From: DASSTY01 sp035760645 | GTDB lineage: Bacteria > Gemmatimonadota > Gemmatimonadetes > Gemmatimonadales > GWC2-71-9 | NCBI GenBank assembly: GCA_035760645.1 | Contig: DASTSO010000063.1 | Span: 1-46,249 of the forward strand | Direction of reading: 5' to 3' | Length of the DNA: 46,249 nucleotides | Shown: positions 38,936 through 46,249 of the stretch, in pieces | Position numbering within the stretch: the first letter of the stretch is position 1 | How the letters are laid out: every line of letters starts with the position of its first letter | The notes under the pieces: model-generated | Database searches by the model: none | What the model saw: the letters and a program-made list of their open reading frames with translations, nothing else | What the model was told of the DNA's origin: nothing | Made by a program: the position numbers and the translations under genes

Positions 38936-39892
38936 TCAGGAGCCGCCGGGCCCGCGGTAGATGGCGATGTCGCCCTTGAGGGTGCGCACGGTGATGCGCG
39001 CGCGGTCGTCCGCCCCGGGGCCGGGGGCGCCGCCGCCGATCGCGAAGCGGTAGGGCTTCCCGCGCGAGACGCGCGCGGGCTCGGGGCTGAAGCGATTGAT
39101 GAGGAGGCCGTCGAAGGTGCGCAGCTCGAGCTCGGCGCGCGTGCTGCCGGGGAGCGTGAGGGTGATCGGCGCCGCGTGCGTGAGCAGCGCGAGCTCGCCG
39201 CCCGCGCGCACCGCGCCGTCGACGTCCACGGCGCCGCTCACCGACTGGATCTCGCCGCGCAGGAGGGGGCCGGTGCGCACCCGCACCGGCCCGCTCACGG
39301 TGGCGATGGTGAGCGACTCGGCGCCGCCGGTGAGCGTGATCGCTCCGCCCGCCGTCTTGAGGCGCATCGAGGGCGCGGTGGCCTCGACGACGAGGTCGCC
39401 GCTCATGGATTCGGCCCCGAGCTGCGCGGGCGCGCCGCGCACGGTGACGTCCCCGCTCACGGTGTAGACGTCGAGCGCGCCGGTGACGTCCTCGACGTCC
39501 ACCGCGCCGGCCGCGCCCTTGATCCACACGAGCGCACCCCGCGGCACCCGCACCTCGAGGGCGGCGCCGGGCGCGTCGAGCGGCGCCCCGGGCGCGTCGA
39601 TGCCGATCTTCACCGCGCTCCGCGTCCCGCCCGCGACGAGCTCGCCCGCGCCGCGCGGCAGGGCGGCGGTGACGACGACCGAGTCGCGCTCCCAGCCGGT
39701 GACGCGCGTCGTGCCGGCGAGGTTGAAGATGCGGAGCGCGACGTCGGGCGCCACGGCGAGCCGCCGCTCGACGCGGCGGACGTCGCGTGGGGCCGTCCGC
39801 TGCTGCGCCGCCAGCGGCCCGCCGAGCGGCCCGCCGAGCGGCGCGAGCGCGCAGGTGAGTGCCAGGGCGAGCACCATCGGCCGGGAGCGCAT
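38936..39892 (-). CDS. DUF4097 family beta-strand repeat protein, secreted
   Basis: 318 residues. Signal peptide ends in APLGGPLGGPLAAQ, encoded partly by a 12-base repeat. The rest is a right-handed beta-helix-like series of short strands with SGDVTVRG, SGDLVVEAT, GGAITLTGG, SGPVRVRTG and SGAVDVDG, which is the DUF4097 pattern. Such proteins are common next to ECF sigma and anti-sigma genes and may sense envelope state; the mechanism is unknown. It follows the anti-sigma-like gene by 11 bases. Confidence 0.85.
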   Translation of the reverse strand: MRSRPMVLALALTCALAPLGGPLGGPLAAQQRTAPRDVRRVERRLAVAPDVALRIFNLAGTTRVTGWERDSVVVTAALPRGAGELVAGGTRSAVKIGIDAPGAPLDAPGAALEVRVPRGALVWIKGAAGAVDVEDVTGALDVYTVSGDVTVRGAPAQLGAESMSGDLVVEATAPSMRLKTAGGAITLTGGAESLTIATVSGPVRVRTGPLLRGEIQSVSGAVDVDGAVRAGGELALLTHAAPITLTLPGSTRAELELRTFDGLLINRFSPEPARVSRGKPYRFAIGGGAPGPGADDRARITVRTLKGDIAIYRGPGGS

Positions 39893-39903
39893 CGGCCGCG
39901 CCC

Positions 39904-40464
39904 TCAGCTCTTCCGCGGCAGGTCGATCGCCTGCCGGAGGAGTGCCACCTTCTGCTCGTACGACGCGTAGAGCAGCGCGACGAGGTCGTCGTTGCCGGGA
40001 TCGTGCGCGAGCGCGGCGCGCGATTCGGCGATCGCCTGATCGATGATGGCGAGATTGCGCGCGAGCGTGGCCGCGGTCGCGGGCGCGAGCTCGCCGCGGC
40101 GGGCCGCGAGGACGCGCGCGAGCTCGGCGGCCGTGCGCTGGTAGGCCGCTTCGCCGGGCGCGAGGCCGGCCGGGGCCGCGGCGACGGCGCCCTCGGACCG
40201 GCGCAGCAGCCACGCCGTGGCACCCGAGGAGAGGGCCGCGAGCGCGAGCCCCGCGGCGAGCGCGGCCGCGGTGGACCAGCGCCGTGCGAGGAAGGCGGAC
40301 GCCCCGCGCGTCGTCGCCGCTGCCGCCGGCGGCCCGAGGCGGTCGGCGATGGCGGGCCAGAGATCGTGCGGCGGCTCGAGGCTGCGGGGCAGGGCGGCCA
40401 CGAGCGGGGCGAGCGCCGCCGCGTCGTCGGCCGGGCCGTCGTGGGTGTGGTCGTCGTGCGTCAT
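39904..40464 (-). CDS. Probable anti-sigma factor, single membrane segment
   Basis: 186 residues. An N-terminal cytoplasmic part of about 65 residues (DHTHDGPADDAAALAPLVAALPRSLEPPHDLWPAIADRLG) is followed by one membrane helix (STAAALAAGLALAALSSGATAWLL) and an extracytoplasmic helical region (ELARVLAARRGELAPATAATLARNLAIIDQAIAESRAALAHDPGND). No zinc-binding HxxxCxxC motif is seen, so it is not a classical ZAS protein. The ATGA overlap with the sigma gene and topology make it the likely cognate anti-sigma. Confidence 0.72.
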   Translation of the reverse strand: MTHDDHTHDGPADDAAALAPLVAALPRSLEPPHDLWPAIADRLGPPAAAATTRGASAFLARRWSTAAALAAGLALAALSSGATAWLLRRSEGAVAAAPAGLAPGEAAYQRTAAELARVLAARRGELAPATAATLARNLAIIDQAIAESRAALAHDPGNDDLVALLYASYEQKVALLRQAIDLPRKS

Positions 40465-41027
40465 CGGTCGAGCGCCTCCCGGAGCAGGCGGCGGGCCCGG
40501 AAGAGCTGCGTCTTCGACGTCCCCTCCGCGATGCCCGTCATCGCCGCGATCTCGTCGTGCGTGTAGCCCTCGATCTCGTGCAGGACGAAGACGAGCCGCG
40601 CTCCCGCCGGCAGCGCGGCGATGGCGCGGTCGAGGTCGAGCATGCCGCCCGCCGCGGGCGCGACGCCGGCGCCCTCGAGCACGAGGGCGTCGTGGGTCGG
40701 CCGCACCCGCCGCTCGCGCCGCCACGCCGCGCGCCGGTCGCCGAGGACGACGTTGACGGCGAGGCGGTGCAGCCAGGTGGCGAAGGCGCTGTCGCCGCGG
40801 AAGGTGGCGAGCCGTTCCCACGCGCGCACGAAGACGTCCTGCGTCAGCTCCTCCGCCCGTGCCGCGTCGCCCTCGAGGCGGAGACAGAGGGCGTAGACCC
40901 GTCCCACGGTCGCGCGGTAGAGCGCCGCGAACGCCCCGTGGTCGCCCGCCCGGGCGCGGCGGACCAGGTCGGCGGAGGCGCCGGCATCGGGGGCGTCCGG
41001 ATCGGGCGCCGGGGCGGTCGCGGTCAC
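40461..41027 (-). CDS. ECF RNA polymerase sigma factor
   Basis: 188-residue ECF sigma factor. Region 2 includes FAALYRATVGRVYALCLRL, EELTQDVFVRAWERLATFRGDSAFATWLHRLAVNVVLGDRR; region 4 includes LPAGARLVFVLHEIEGYTHDEIAAMTGIAEGTSKTQLFRARRLL. No region 3. Start is GTG 41027. An ECF-type promoter motif lies so close upstream that its -10 element ends eight bases before the start codon, so the transcript would be leaderless or nearly so. Operon order is sigma, anti-sigma, DUF4097, as in several other phyla. Confidence 0.93.
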   Translation of the reverse strand: MTATAPAPDPDAPDAGASADLVRRARAGDHGAFAALYRATVGRVYALCLRLEGDAARAEELTQDVFVRAWERLATFRGDSAFATWLHRLAVNVVLGDRRAAWRRERRVRPTHDALVLEGAGVAPAAGGMLDLDRAIAALPAGARLVFVLHEIEGYTHDEIAAMTGIAEGTSKTQLFRARRLLREALDR

Positions 41028-41034
41028 GCTGATT

Positions 41035-41061
41035 GGATGCCGCGCGGCGCTCCGGGGTTTG
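41035..41061 (-). promoter_or_regulatory. ECF-type promoter motif, copy 1 (autoregulation)
   Basis: Minus strand: CAAAC (41061-41057), 16 bases, GCATCC, within GCGGCATCC (41043-41035). The AAC core at -35 and 16-base spacing are typical of ECF sigma promoters. It stands directly before the sigma gene. Confidence 0.6.
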
Positions 41062-41078
41062 GACGGCGCCTCACGGGC

Positions 41079-41984
41079 TCAGGCTCCCTCGGTCCCGCCG
41101 CCCGCCCGGCGCGCCTCGGCCGGGTGTCGGCGATCGGGCGGCGCCTCGATTACGACCTGGCGAATCCGGTCCTTGCCTTCCCGCTTCACCTCGTACATCA
41201 GCTGGTCGGCGTGGCGGATGAGCGCGTCGACGTGCGCGGGGGGCACCTCGCAGGTGACCGCGCCGACGCTCGCCGTCACGGGCCAGCCGTGCGCCTCCAT
41301 CGCGAGGCGGATCGCGTTGTGCAGCTTGCGCAGCACGATCCACGCGGGCTCCGCCCCGGTCTCGGGCAGGAGCACGGCGAACTCGTCGCCGCCGAGCCGG
41401 GCGATCACGTCGGTGCGGCGCAGCACGTCGTGCATCGTGTCGGCGACGGTGCCGAGGAGCTGGTCGCCGGTGGCGTGGCCGAAGCGGTCGTTGACGACCT
41501 TGAAGTCGTCGAGATCCACGTAGGCGAGCGTGAGCGGCCGCTCGTAGCGCTGGGCGCGGTCGAGCTCGTAGCCCGCGCGCTCGGCGAAGGCGCGCCAATT
41601 GGGCAGCCCGGTGACGAAGTCGGTGCGGGAGACGGCGCGCTCGTGCTCGAGGGCGCGGCGCAGCGCGGTGATCATCCACCCCACGACGCCGAGGGCGCAG
41701 CCGCGCAGGAGCGCGTTCCACGCCACCACTCCGCCGTGGCTCGCGATGGCCGGGGTGGCGAGGTCGCCCACGAGCCAGGCGATGGCGGCGATTCCCGCCA
41801 CGACGAGCCCGGCCGCGCGGCCCGCCGTCCAGGCCGCGAGGCTCACCGGCAGGAGATAGAAGAGCTGGAAGGAGAGCATCGGGTCGATGACCCGGTGCAG
41901 CGCGCCGAGCGCCAGGGCGAGCGCCACGCTCAGCGCGAAGGCGGTCGCGCGGGGGAGGCCCTCGAGGCGGGCGAGGAGGCGCAT
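41079..41984 (-). CDS. Diguanylate cyclase with N-terminal membrane sensor
   Basis: 301 residues. The first 108 residues hold four hydrophobic segments, forming a MASE-like membrane sensor. A GGDEF domain follows, with intact active site GGDEF at 198-202 and substrate-helix block YVDLDDFKVVNDRFGHATGDQLL. An inhibitory I-site RxxD is at 189-192, exactly five residues before GGDEF, so product inhibition is expected. It makes cyclic-di-GMP from two GTP. It lies 19 bases downstream of the response regulator gene, so the three signalling genes probably form one operon. Confidence 0.93.
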   Translation of the reverse strand: MRLLARLEGLPRATAFALSVALALALGALHRVIDPMLSFQLFYLLPVSLAAWTAGRAAGLVVAGIAAIAWLVGDLATPAIASHGGVVAWNALLRGCALGVVGWMITALRRALEHERAVSRTDFVTGLPNWRAFAERAGYELDRAQRYERPLTLAYVDLDDFKVVNDRFGHATGDQLLGTVADTMHDVLRRTDVIARLGGDEFAVLLPETGAEPAWIVLRKLHNAIRLAMEAHGWPVTASVGAVTCEVPPAHVDALIRHADQLMYEVKREGKDRIRQVVIEAPPDRRHPAEARRAGGGTEGA

Positions 41985-42003
41985 CGGCGAGCGGCCCCCC
42001 GGC

Positions 42004-42498
42004 TCAGCCCTGGCGGCCGGGCGACGCGCCGGGGGCGGGGAACGGCGGCCGGCTCACCCGCAGCCAGTAGCGGCCGAGCTCGGCCACGGTCTCGCGGAAG
42101 GCGTCGAAGGCGACGGGCTTCGCCACGCAGCTGTTGGCGCCGAGCTGGTAGCAGCGCACCACGTCGCGCTCGTCGGCGTCGCTCGTGAAGACGACGACCG
42201 GGATCATGCGCGTGCGCGGGTTCGCCTTGAGCTGCTGCAGCACCTCGAAGCCGTCGAGCTTGGGGAGCTCGAGGTCGAGCAGCACGAGCCGGGGCAGCCC
42301 CGCGGGCCGGCCGTCGTCGCGCGGGCCGCCGGCGCCCAGCAGCAGCTCCAGCGCCGCCTCGCCGTCGCGCGCCACGGCGAGGCGGCCGCCGAGCTCGCAC
42401 TGCGCGAGACTGAGGAGCGTGAGCTCGAGGTCGGCGGCGGAGCCCGAGACGACGAGCAGGTCGATCGGCTCGCGCGGCTGGAGCACGGCGTCGCTCAT
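42004..42498 (-). CDS. Single-domain response regulator with degenerate acidic pocket
   Basis: 164 residues, Rcp1-like receiver domain only. The phospho-acceptor Asp75 (LVLLDLELPKLDGFEVL), Thr105 and Lys127 (CVAKPV) are present. The acidic pair that binds Mg2+ near the N-terminus is missing: the expected E-D is Ser18-Gly19 in LLVVSGSAADLELTLLS. Without it, normal phosphorylation is doubtful. It overlaps the kinase gene by ATGA, so it is the natural partner. Rcp1-type regulators usually act through protein contacts rather than DNA. Confidence 0.88.
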   Translation of the reverse strand: MSDAVLQPREPIDLLVVSGSAADLELTLLSLAQCELGGRLAVARDGEAALELLLGAGGPRDDGRPAGLPRLVLLDLELPKLDGFEVLQQLKANPRTRMIPVVVFTSDADERDVVRCYQLGANSCVAKPVAFDAFRETVAELGRYWLRVSRPPFPAPGASPGRQG

Positions 42499-45155
42499 GC
42501 GCCGGTCTCGGGGCCGAGGAGGAGATGGACGGTGGCCCCCTGGTCGGGCTCCCCTTCGGCCCACGCGCGGCCCCCGTGGCGCTCGGCGATGCGCCGCACG
42601 AGGGCGAGGCCGATCCCCGCCCCCTCGAACGCCTCGCTCGGGTGCAGCCGCTGGAAGGTGCCGAAGAGCTTGTCGGCGTAGGTCATGCGGAAGCCGATCC
42701 CGTTGTCCTGCACGAGGAGCCCCGCGAGCCCCTCCTGCCGGGCCGCTGCGATGCGGATGCAGGCGCGGGAGCGGGGGCGGGTGAACTTCACGGCGTTCGA
42801 GACCAGCTGCTCGACGGCGAGCCGCGCGAGCGCGGGGTCGCAGTCCACGGTCGGGAGGGCGTCCACCTGCCAGTCGATCTGGCGCTCCTCCCACTCCGGC
42901 TGCAGCTGGAGCAGCACCTCCTCCACGACCGCGTCGAGCGGGGTGGGGCGGCGGAGCAGATCCTGCCGGCTCACGCGCGCGAGCAGGAGCAGCGCGTCCA
43001 TCATCGTGCCGAGATCGCGCGCGGCGTCGCGCACGCGCTCGGCGTAGTGGCGCGCGGGCTCGTCGAGCCGGCGGCCGTGCTCGGCGAGCAGGAGCTGGAT
43101 GAAGCCGTGCACGTGCCGGAGCGGGGCGCGCAGGTCGTGGCCGATCGCGTGGGCGAAGCCCTCGAGCTCGAGCACCGCCTCCTGCAGCTCCGCGCTCCGC
43201 TCGGCGATGCGCCGCTCGAGCTCCGCGGTGCGCCGGCGCAGTTCGTCGCGCAGCCGGGCGTGCTGGATGGCGATCGCGAGCGGGGCCGCGACCTCGACGG
43301 CGATGTCGCGGTGCTCGGGCTCGACGGCGCCCGGCTGCCCGAGGCCCAGGTTGAGCTCGCCGATCGCCTCGCCGTCCACCAGGAGCGGCACGCTGAGGAG
43401 GCTGCGCACCCCTTCGCCCAGGAGCTGCTCGTAGAGCGGGGGGCGCGGCTCGAGCGAGGCGAGGTCCTCGACGTAGCGCACCACGCCGCGCCGCAGCACC
43501 TCGGGCGACGAGAAGGCCGAGAGCGGGATCGGCAGCGCGGCCAGCGGCAGCCCGCCGGTATAGCCGGCGACGACCTGCACCTGGTCGTGCGCGAAGTCGA
43601 AGAGGGTGATCGAGCAGCGCTGCACCGGCACGAGCCGCTTGAGGCGCCCGAGCGCCGCGCGCGCGATCTCGGCCGGCGAGCGCGCGGCGAGCACCGCCTG
43701 GTCGATGTCGTGCAGCGTCCGGAGCCGCTCGGCCGAGCGCCGGAGCTGGTCCTCGGCGCGCTTGCGCTCGGTGATGTCGGTGACGAGGCCCACGGTGCCC
43801 ACGAACGCGCCGTCGCGCGCGAGGATCGGGCTCGTGGCGACGATGGTCCAGAGATCGGCGCCGTCCTTCCGGCGGAAGCGCAGGTCCAGACGCCGCGGCC
43901 CCGCCGGTCGCTCGGCGAGCCCGCGCTGCACCTCGGCGCGCGAGGCGGCGTCGAGGAAGTCGGCGAGCGGCCGGCCGAGGATGTCGCCGTTGGGGTGGCC
44001 GAGGAGCTCGGCCATGCGGTGGTTGACGTAGGTCGTCACGCCGCGGTCGTCGAGGACCCAGATCCCTTCCTGCGCGGCGTCCACCAGCTGCTTGAAGCGC
44101 TGCTCGCTCTCCTGCAGCGCGCGCGTGCGCTCCTCCAGCCGCTGCTGCCGCAGCTCGAAGACCGCCGCGTGGCGCAGCGCCGCGCCCATCAGCCCCGCGA
44201 GGAGCTGCAGCACGCGCTCCTCGCGCTCGCCGAAGGCGCGGGCCTCGAGGCTCACCACCTTGAGCACGTGCGTCGTGCGCCCCTCGGCGGGGAGCGGGAG
44301 GACCAGGAGCGAGCGGATGGCGAGTGGCATGTAGGTGGCGCGGTCGACGCGGCGGTCGTCGATCGCGTCGTCGCTGCGCTGCAGCGCGCCGGTGCGGACG
44401 GCGAGCCCCGAGAGGCTGGCGCCGAGCGGCACGCGCTCGGCCGCCACGCCGCTCGCCACGCGGGTGACGAGCCAGTCGCCCTGGACCTCCTCGATCGAGG
44501 CGCCCGCCGCGGCGGTGAGCGCGCGGCTGCGCTCGGCGATGGCGTGCATGACGGCGGTGGAGTCGAGCCCCGCGGCGCCGATGGCCTGCTGCGCCTCGGC
44601 GATCGTCTGGAAGAGCGCCGCGTCGCGCTGGAGCGTCTCGTCGGCGCGGCGGCGCGCGGTCACGTCGGTCTCGACGCCGATGCAGCCGTCCACCCGGCCC
44701 TGCGGGTCGAGGCGCGCCGTCCAGACGCCGGCCGCCCAGCGCTGCTCGCCCCACCGCGTCGTGATCCGGTACTCGGCCTCGAGCGCGGCGCCGGCCGTCT
44801 GCAGCTCGGGCCAGCGCGCGAGCAGCGCCGCGCGCTCCTCGGCGTGCACGTAGTCGAGCGCCGGGCGCTCGGCGAGCTCCTCGAGGGTGAAGCCGGTGAA
44901 GCGCTCGAAGGCGGGGTTGATCCAGGCCGGCCGGCCCGCGGCGTCGTAGACGCTCATCGCCTCGCGCATCGCGGCCGTGGCGCCGGCGAGCCGGTGCGCG
45001 GCGGCCGCGGCCTGCCGCTCGGCCGCCAGCCGGCGCGAGCGCTCCCGGCGCCAGACCAGCGCGAAGCCGGCGGCGACGAGGCCGGCGAGCACCGCGGCCA
45101 CGACGACGAGCAGGCTGGGAACGACGGGCAGGGTCGGGATCGGCTCCACGCTCAC
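42495..45155 (-). CDS. PAS/GAF sensor histidine kinase
   Basis: 886 residues. One membrane helix (residues 12-36), then PAS (about 60-170), GAF (about 180-330), a coiled coil, PAS (about 350-475), GAF (about 490-620), HisKA with His673 in GHDLRAPLRH, and HATPase with N-box Asn787, G1 box DNGIGF at 817 and G2 box GAGIGLAL. The domain series and partner resemble phytochrome-type kinases of the Cph1/Rcp1 group, but no bilin-binding Cys motif is evident, so the signal is unknown. Start is GTG 45155. TATCTT lies 39 bases upstream. Confidence 0.92.
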   Translation of the reverse strand: MSVEPIPTLPVVPSLLVVVAAVLAGLVAAGFALVWRRERSRRLAAERQAAAAAHRLAGATAAMREAMSVYDAAGRPAWINPAFERFTGFTLEELAERPALDYVHAEERAALLARWPELQTAGAALEAEYRITTRWGEQRWAAGVWTARLDPQGRVDGCIGVETDVTARRRADETLQRDAALFQTIAEAQQAIGAAGLDSTAVMHAIAERSRALTAAAGASIEEVQGDWLVTRVASGVAAERVPLGASLSGLAVRTGALQRSDDAIDDRRVDRATYMPLAIRSLLVLPLPAEGRTTHVLKVVSLEARAFGEREERVLQLLAGLMGAALRHAAVFELRQQRLEERTRALQESEQRFKQLVDAAQEGIWVLDDRGVTTYVNHRMAELLGHPNGDILGRPLADFLDAASRAEVQRGLAERPAGPRRLDLRFRRKDGADLWTIVATSPILARDGAFVGTVGLVTDITERKRAEDQLRRSAERLRTLHDIDQAVLAARSPAEIARAALGRLKRLVPVQRCSITLFDFAHDQVQVVAGYTGGLPLAALPIPLSAFSSPEVLRRGVVRYVEDLASLEPRPPLYEQLLGEGVRSLLSVPLLVDGEAIGELNLGLGQPGAVEPEHRDIAVEVAAPLAIAIQHARLRDELRRRTAELERRIAERSAELQEAVLELEGFAHAIGHDLRAPLRHVHGFIQLLLAEHGRRLDEPARHYAERVRDAARDLGTMMDALLLLARVSRQDLLRRPTPLDAVVEEVLLQLQPEWEERQIDWQVDALPTVDCDPALARLAVEQLVSNAVKFTRPRSRACIRIAAARQEGLAGLLVQDNGIGFRMTYADKLFGTFQRLHPSEAFEGAGIGLALVRRIAERHGGRAWAEGEPDQGATVHLLLGPETGA

Positions 45156-45193
45156 GGCGTTGGTGGGACGACCGGCTTCGCCGGGTGCGCCTG

Positions 45194-45199
45194 AAGATA
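45194..45199 (-). promoter_or_regulatory. Candidate histidine kinase -10 box TATCTT
   Basis: CTTATCTT on the minus strand gives TATCTT (45199-45194); predicted leader is about 32 bases. The -35 is weak. The context CGCCTTATCTT is shared with the first gene of the window. Confidence 0.4.
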
Positions 45200-45261
45200 A
45201 GGCGGGCTCCGAGGCGGAGCCAGCCGCCGCGGCGGCTCTGGCGGCCCCTCGCGGCCGCCCC

Positions 45262-45267
45262 TACACT
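45262..45267 (+). promoter_or_regulatory. -10 box TACACT, leaderless arrangement
   Basis: TACACT ends five bases before ATG 45273. No ribosome site is possible in the gap. The -35 is unclear. Confidence 0.45.
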
Positions 45268-45272
45268 AGGGC

Positions 45273-46249
45273 ATGGCGCTCCTCGATTCGAAGCAGCAGC
45301 GGGCCGCGCTCCTCATCCTGGGGCTCGGCGTCTTCCTCGCCGTCGCGCTCTGGCCCTTCAGCACCGGGATCCTCGGCGCCGCGGTGCTCTACATCATCTT
45401 CTCGCCGCTCTACCGCTGGCTGCGGCGCCGGCTGCGCCCGGGACCGGCCGCCGCCATCGTCATCGTCCTCGGCATCCTCCTCATCCTGGGACCCGGCGTC
45501 TCCTTCGTCACGCTGCTGGCGGGCGAGGCGCAGCAGCTCGCCGGCAACGTCCTCCAGAGCCCGATCCTCGGCCGCCTCGCGACGCTGCGCATCGGGCCCT
45601 ACGACGTCGGCTCGCACCTCGAGCGCGTGGGCAGCCAGCTCGCCAACTTCGTCGGCACGAGCGCGCTCGGGCTCATCGGCACCGCCACCCGGCTCGGCAT
45701 CCAGCTCACCATCGCCTTCTTCGGGCTCTTCTATCTCCTGGAGAGCCAGGAGTCGGCGTGGCGCGCGGTCCGGCCGTTCATCCCCTTCTCGCGCGAGAAC
45801 AGCGAGCAGCTGCGGCGCCGCTTCAAGGACGTCACCGTCTCCACCCTGATCGGCACCTTCGCCACCGCGGCGGTGCAGGGCGTGCTCGTCGGCCTCGCCT
45901 TCTGGGTCCTGGGACTCGCCAACGCCCTCTTCTGGGGCGTCGTCACGGTGATCCTCGCCGTGCTGCCGGTGGTGGGGAGCGGGCTGGTCTGGGGCCCCGG
46001 CGCCGTCGCCCTCGCCCTGGGCGACCACTGGGTGCGCGCGATCGGGCTCGCGCTCTGGGGCGTGCTCGTCGTCGGCAACGTGGACAACGTCGTCCGTCCG
46101 TACGTGTTCCGCCGGTACGCGCAGATCCACCCCTTCATCACCGTGATCGGCGCCTTCGCCGGCATCCGCTGGTTCGGCCTCCTCGGCCTCATCGTCGGCC
46201 CGCTCGCCATCAGCTACTTCTTCGAGCTGATCCGCATGTACCGCGAGGA
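45273..46249 (+). CDS. AI-2E family transporter (PerM-like), partial
   Basis: At least 325 residues; the reading frame is still open at the right edge. Membrane segments lie near residues 12-55 (two), 60-85, and several in the C-terminal half. Family blocks are IVIVLGILLILGPGVSF, the coupled DVTVSTLIGTFATAAVQGVLVGLAFWVLGL, NALFWGVVTVILAVLPVVGSGLVWGPGAV, and NVDNVVRPYVFRRYAQIHPFITVIGAFAGIRWFGLLGLIVGPL. It belongs to AI-2E/PerM exporters, whose substrates are mostly unknown. The start ATG 45273 follows a TACACT box at five bases. Confidence 0.9.
   Translation, partial: MALLDSKQQRAALLILGLGVFLAVALWPFSTGILGAAVLYIIFSPLYRWLRRRLRPGPAAAIVIVLGILLILGPGVSFVTLLAGEAQQLAGNVLQSPILGRLATLRIGPYDVGSHLERVGSQLANFVGTSALGLIGTATRLGIQLTIAFFGLFYLLESQESAWRAVRPFIPFSRENSEQLRRRFKDVTVSTLIGTFATAAVQGVLVGLAFWVLGLANALFWGVVTVILAVLPVVGSGLVWGPGAVALALGDHWVRAIGLALWGVLVVGNVDNVVRPYVFRRYAQIHPFITVIGAFAGIRWFGLLGLIVGPLAISYFFELIRMYRE

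Overview
The window is a 46 kb piece of a very GC-rich bacterial chromosome, roughly three quarters G+C by eye, with strong G/C preference at third codon positions. Lipoprotein signal peptides, a TesA/YbbA/YbbP cluster and a caa3-type oxidase point to a diderm aerobe. Gene content and high GC fit Gemmatimonadota best. That is an inference, because no rRNA or other decisive marker lies in the window. I saw no tRNA, rRNA, CRISPR array, transposase or phage gene. It reads as ordinary chromosome, densely packed, with many 4-base ATGA or GTGA gene overlaps.

Layout. 1-6.1 kb: sugar and envelope functions (aldose epimerase-like protein, iron-protein homologue without signal peptide, SDR, DUF72, PQQ-type sugar dehydrogenase, LEA lipoprotein, small basic protein). 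6.2-13.1 kb: a mutagenic DNA-synthesis region with dnaE2 and, across one oxidoreductase gene, an operon of small zinc ribbon, radical SAM protein and ImuB-like degenerate Y-family polymerase. 13.1-16.2 kb: VWA lipoprotein, DUF983 protein, beta-propeller lipoprotein. 16.4-21.8 kb: MarR regulator, alpha/beta hydrolase, unknown protein, GroES-like protein, greA, D-Ala-D-Ala dipeptidase, S41 protease. 22.2-27.3 kb: ctaCDEFG, a complete A1-type caa3 oxidase operon with a good promoter and terminator. 27.4-30.8 kb: YkgJ protein, DUF423, plant-type FabI, small membrane proteins, TauE/SafE. 30.9-35.0 kb: the YbbAP-type ABC transporter divergent from tesA, as in E. coli. 35.1-38.1 kb: FMN reductase, zinc-ribbon protein, unknown protein, OsmC. 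38.2-41.1 kb: an ECF sigma factor operon with an apparent self-recognised promoter motif. 41.1-45.2 kb: diguanylate cyclase and a PAS/GAF histidine kinase with a degenerate response regulator. 45.3 kb to the end: start of an AI-2E family membrane protein.

Most notable points. (1) The Y-family protein has lost both catalytic acids of its palm motif and the steric-gate Phe but keeps a sliding-clamp motif. Its operon partner, a radical SAM enzyme, ends in a second clamp-like motif, and dnaE2 sits 1.1 kb away. This suggests an ImuB-DnaE2 mutasome with an added radical SAM/zinc-ribbon arm. (2) An 8-bp tandem repeat (GGGACGGC) recurs in the window and is inserted three times in coding sequence, each time as exactly three units (24 bp, frame-neutral), once in dnaE2 and twice in ybbP. 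(3) Two promoters of the ECF region share CAAAC-N16-GCATCC with identical spacing. (4) A greA leader hairpin with a U-rich tail and a 110-bp nested palindrome between convergent genes are strong structural signals.
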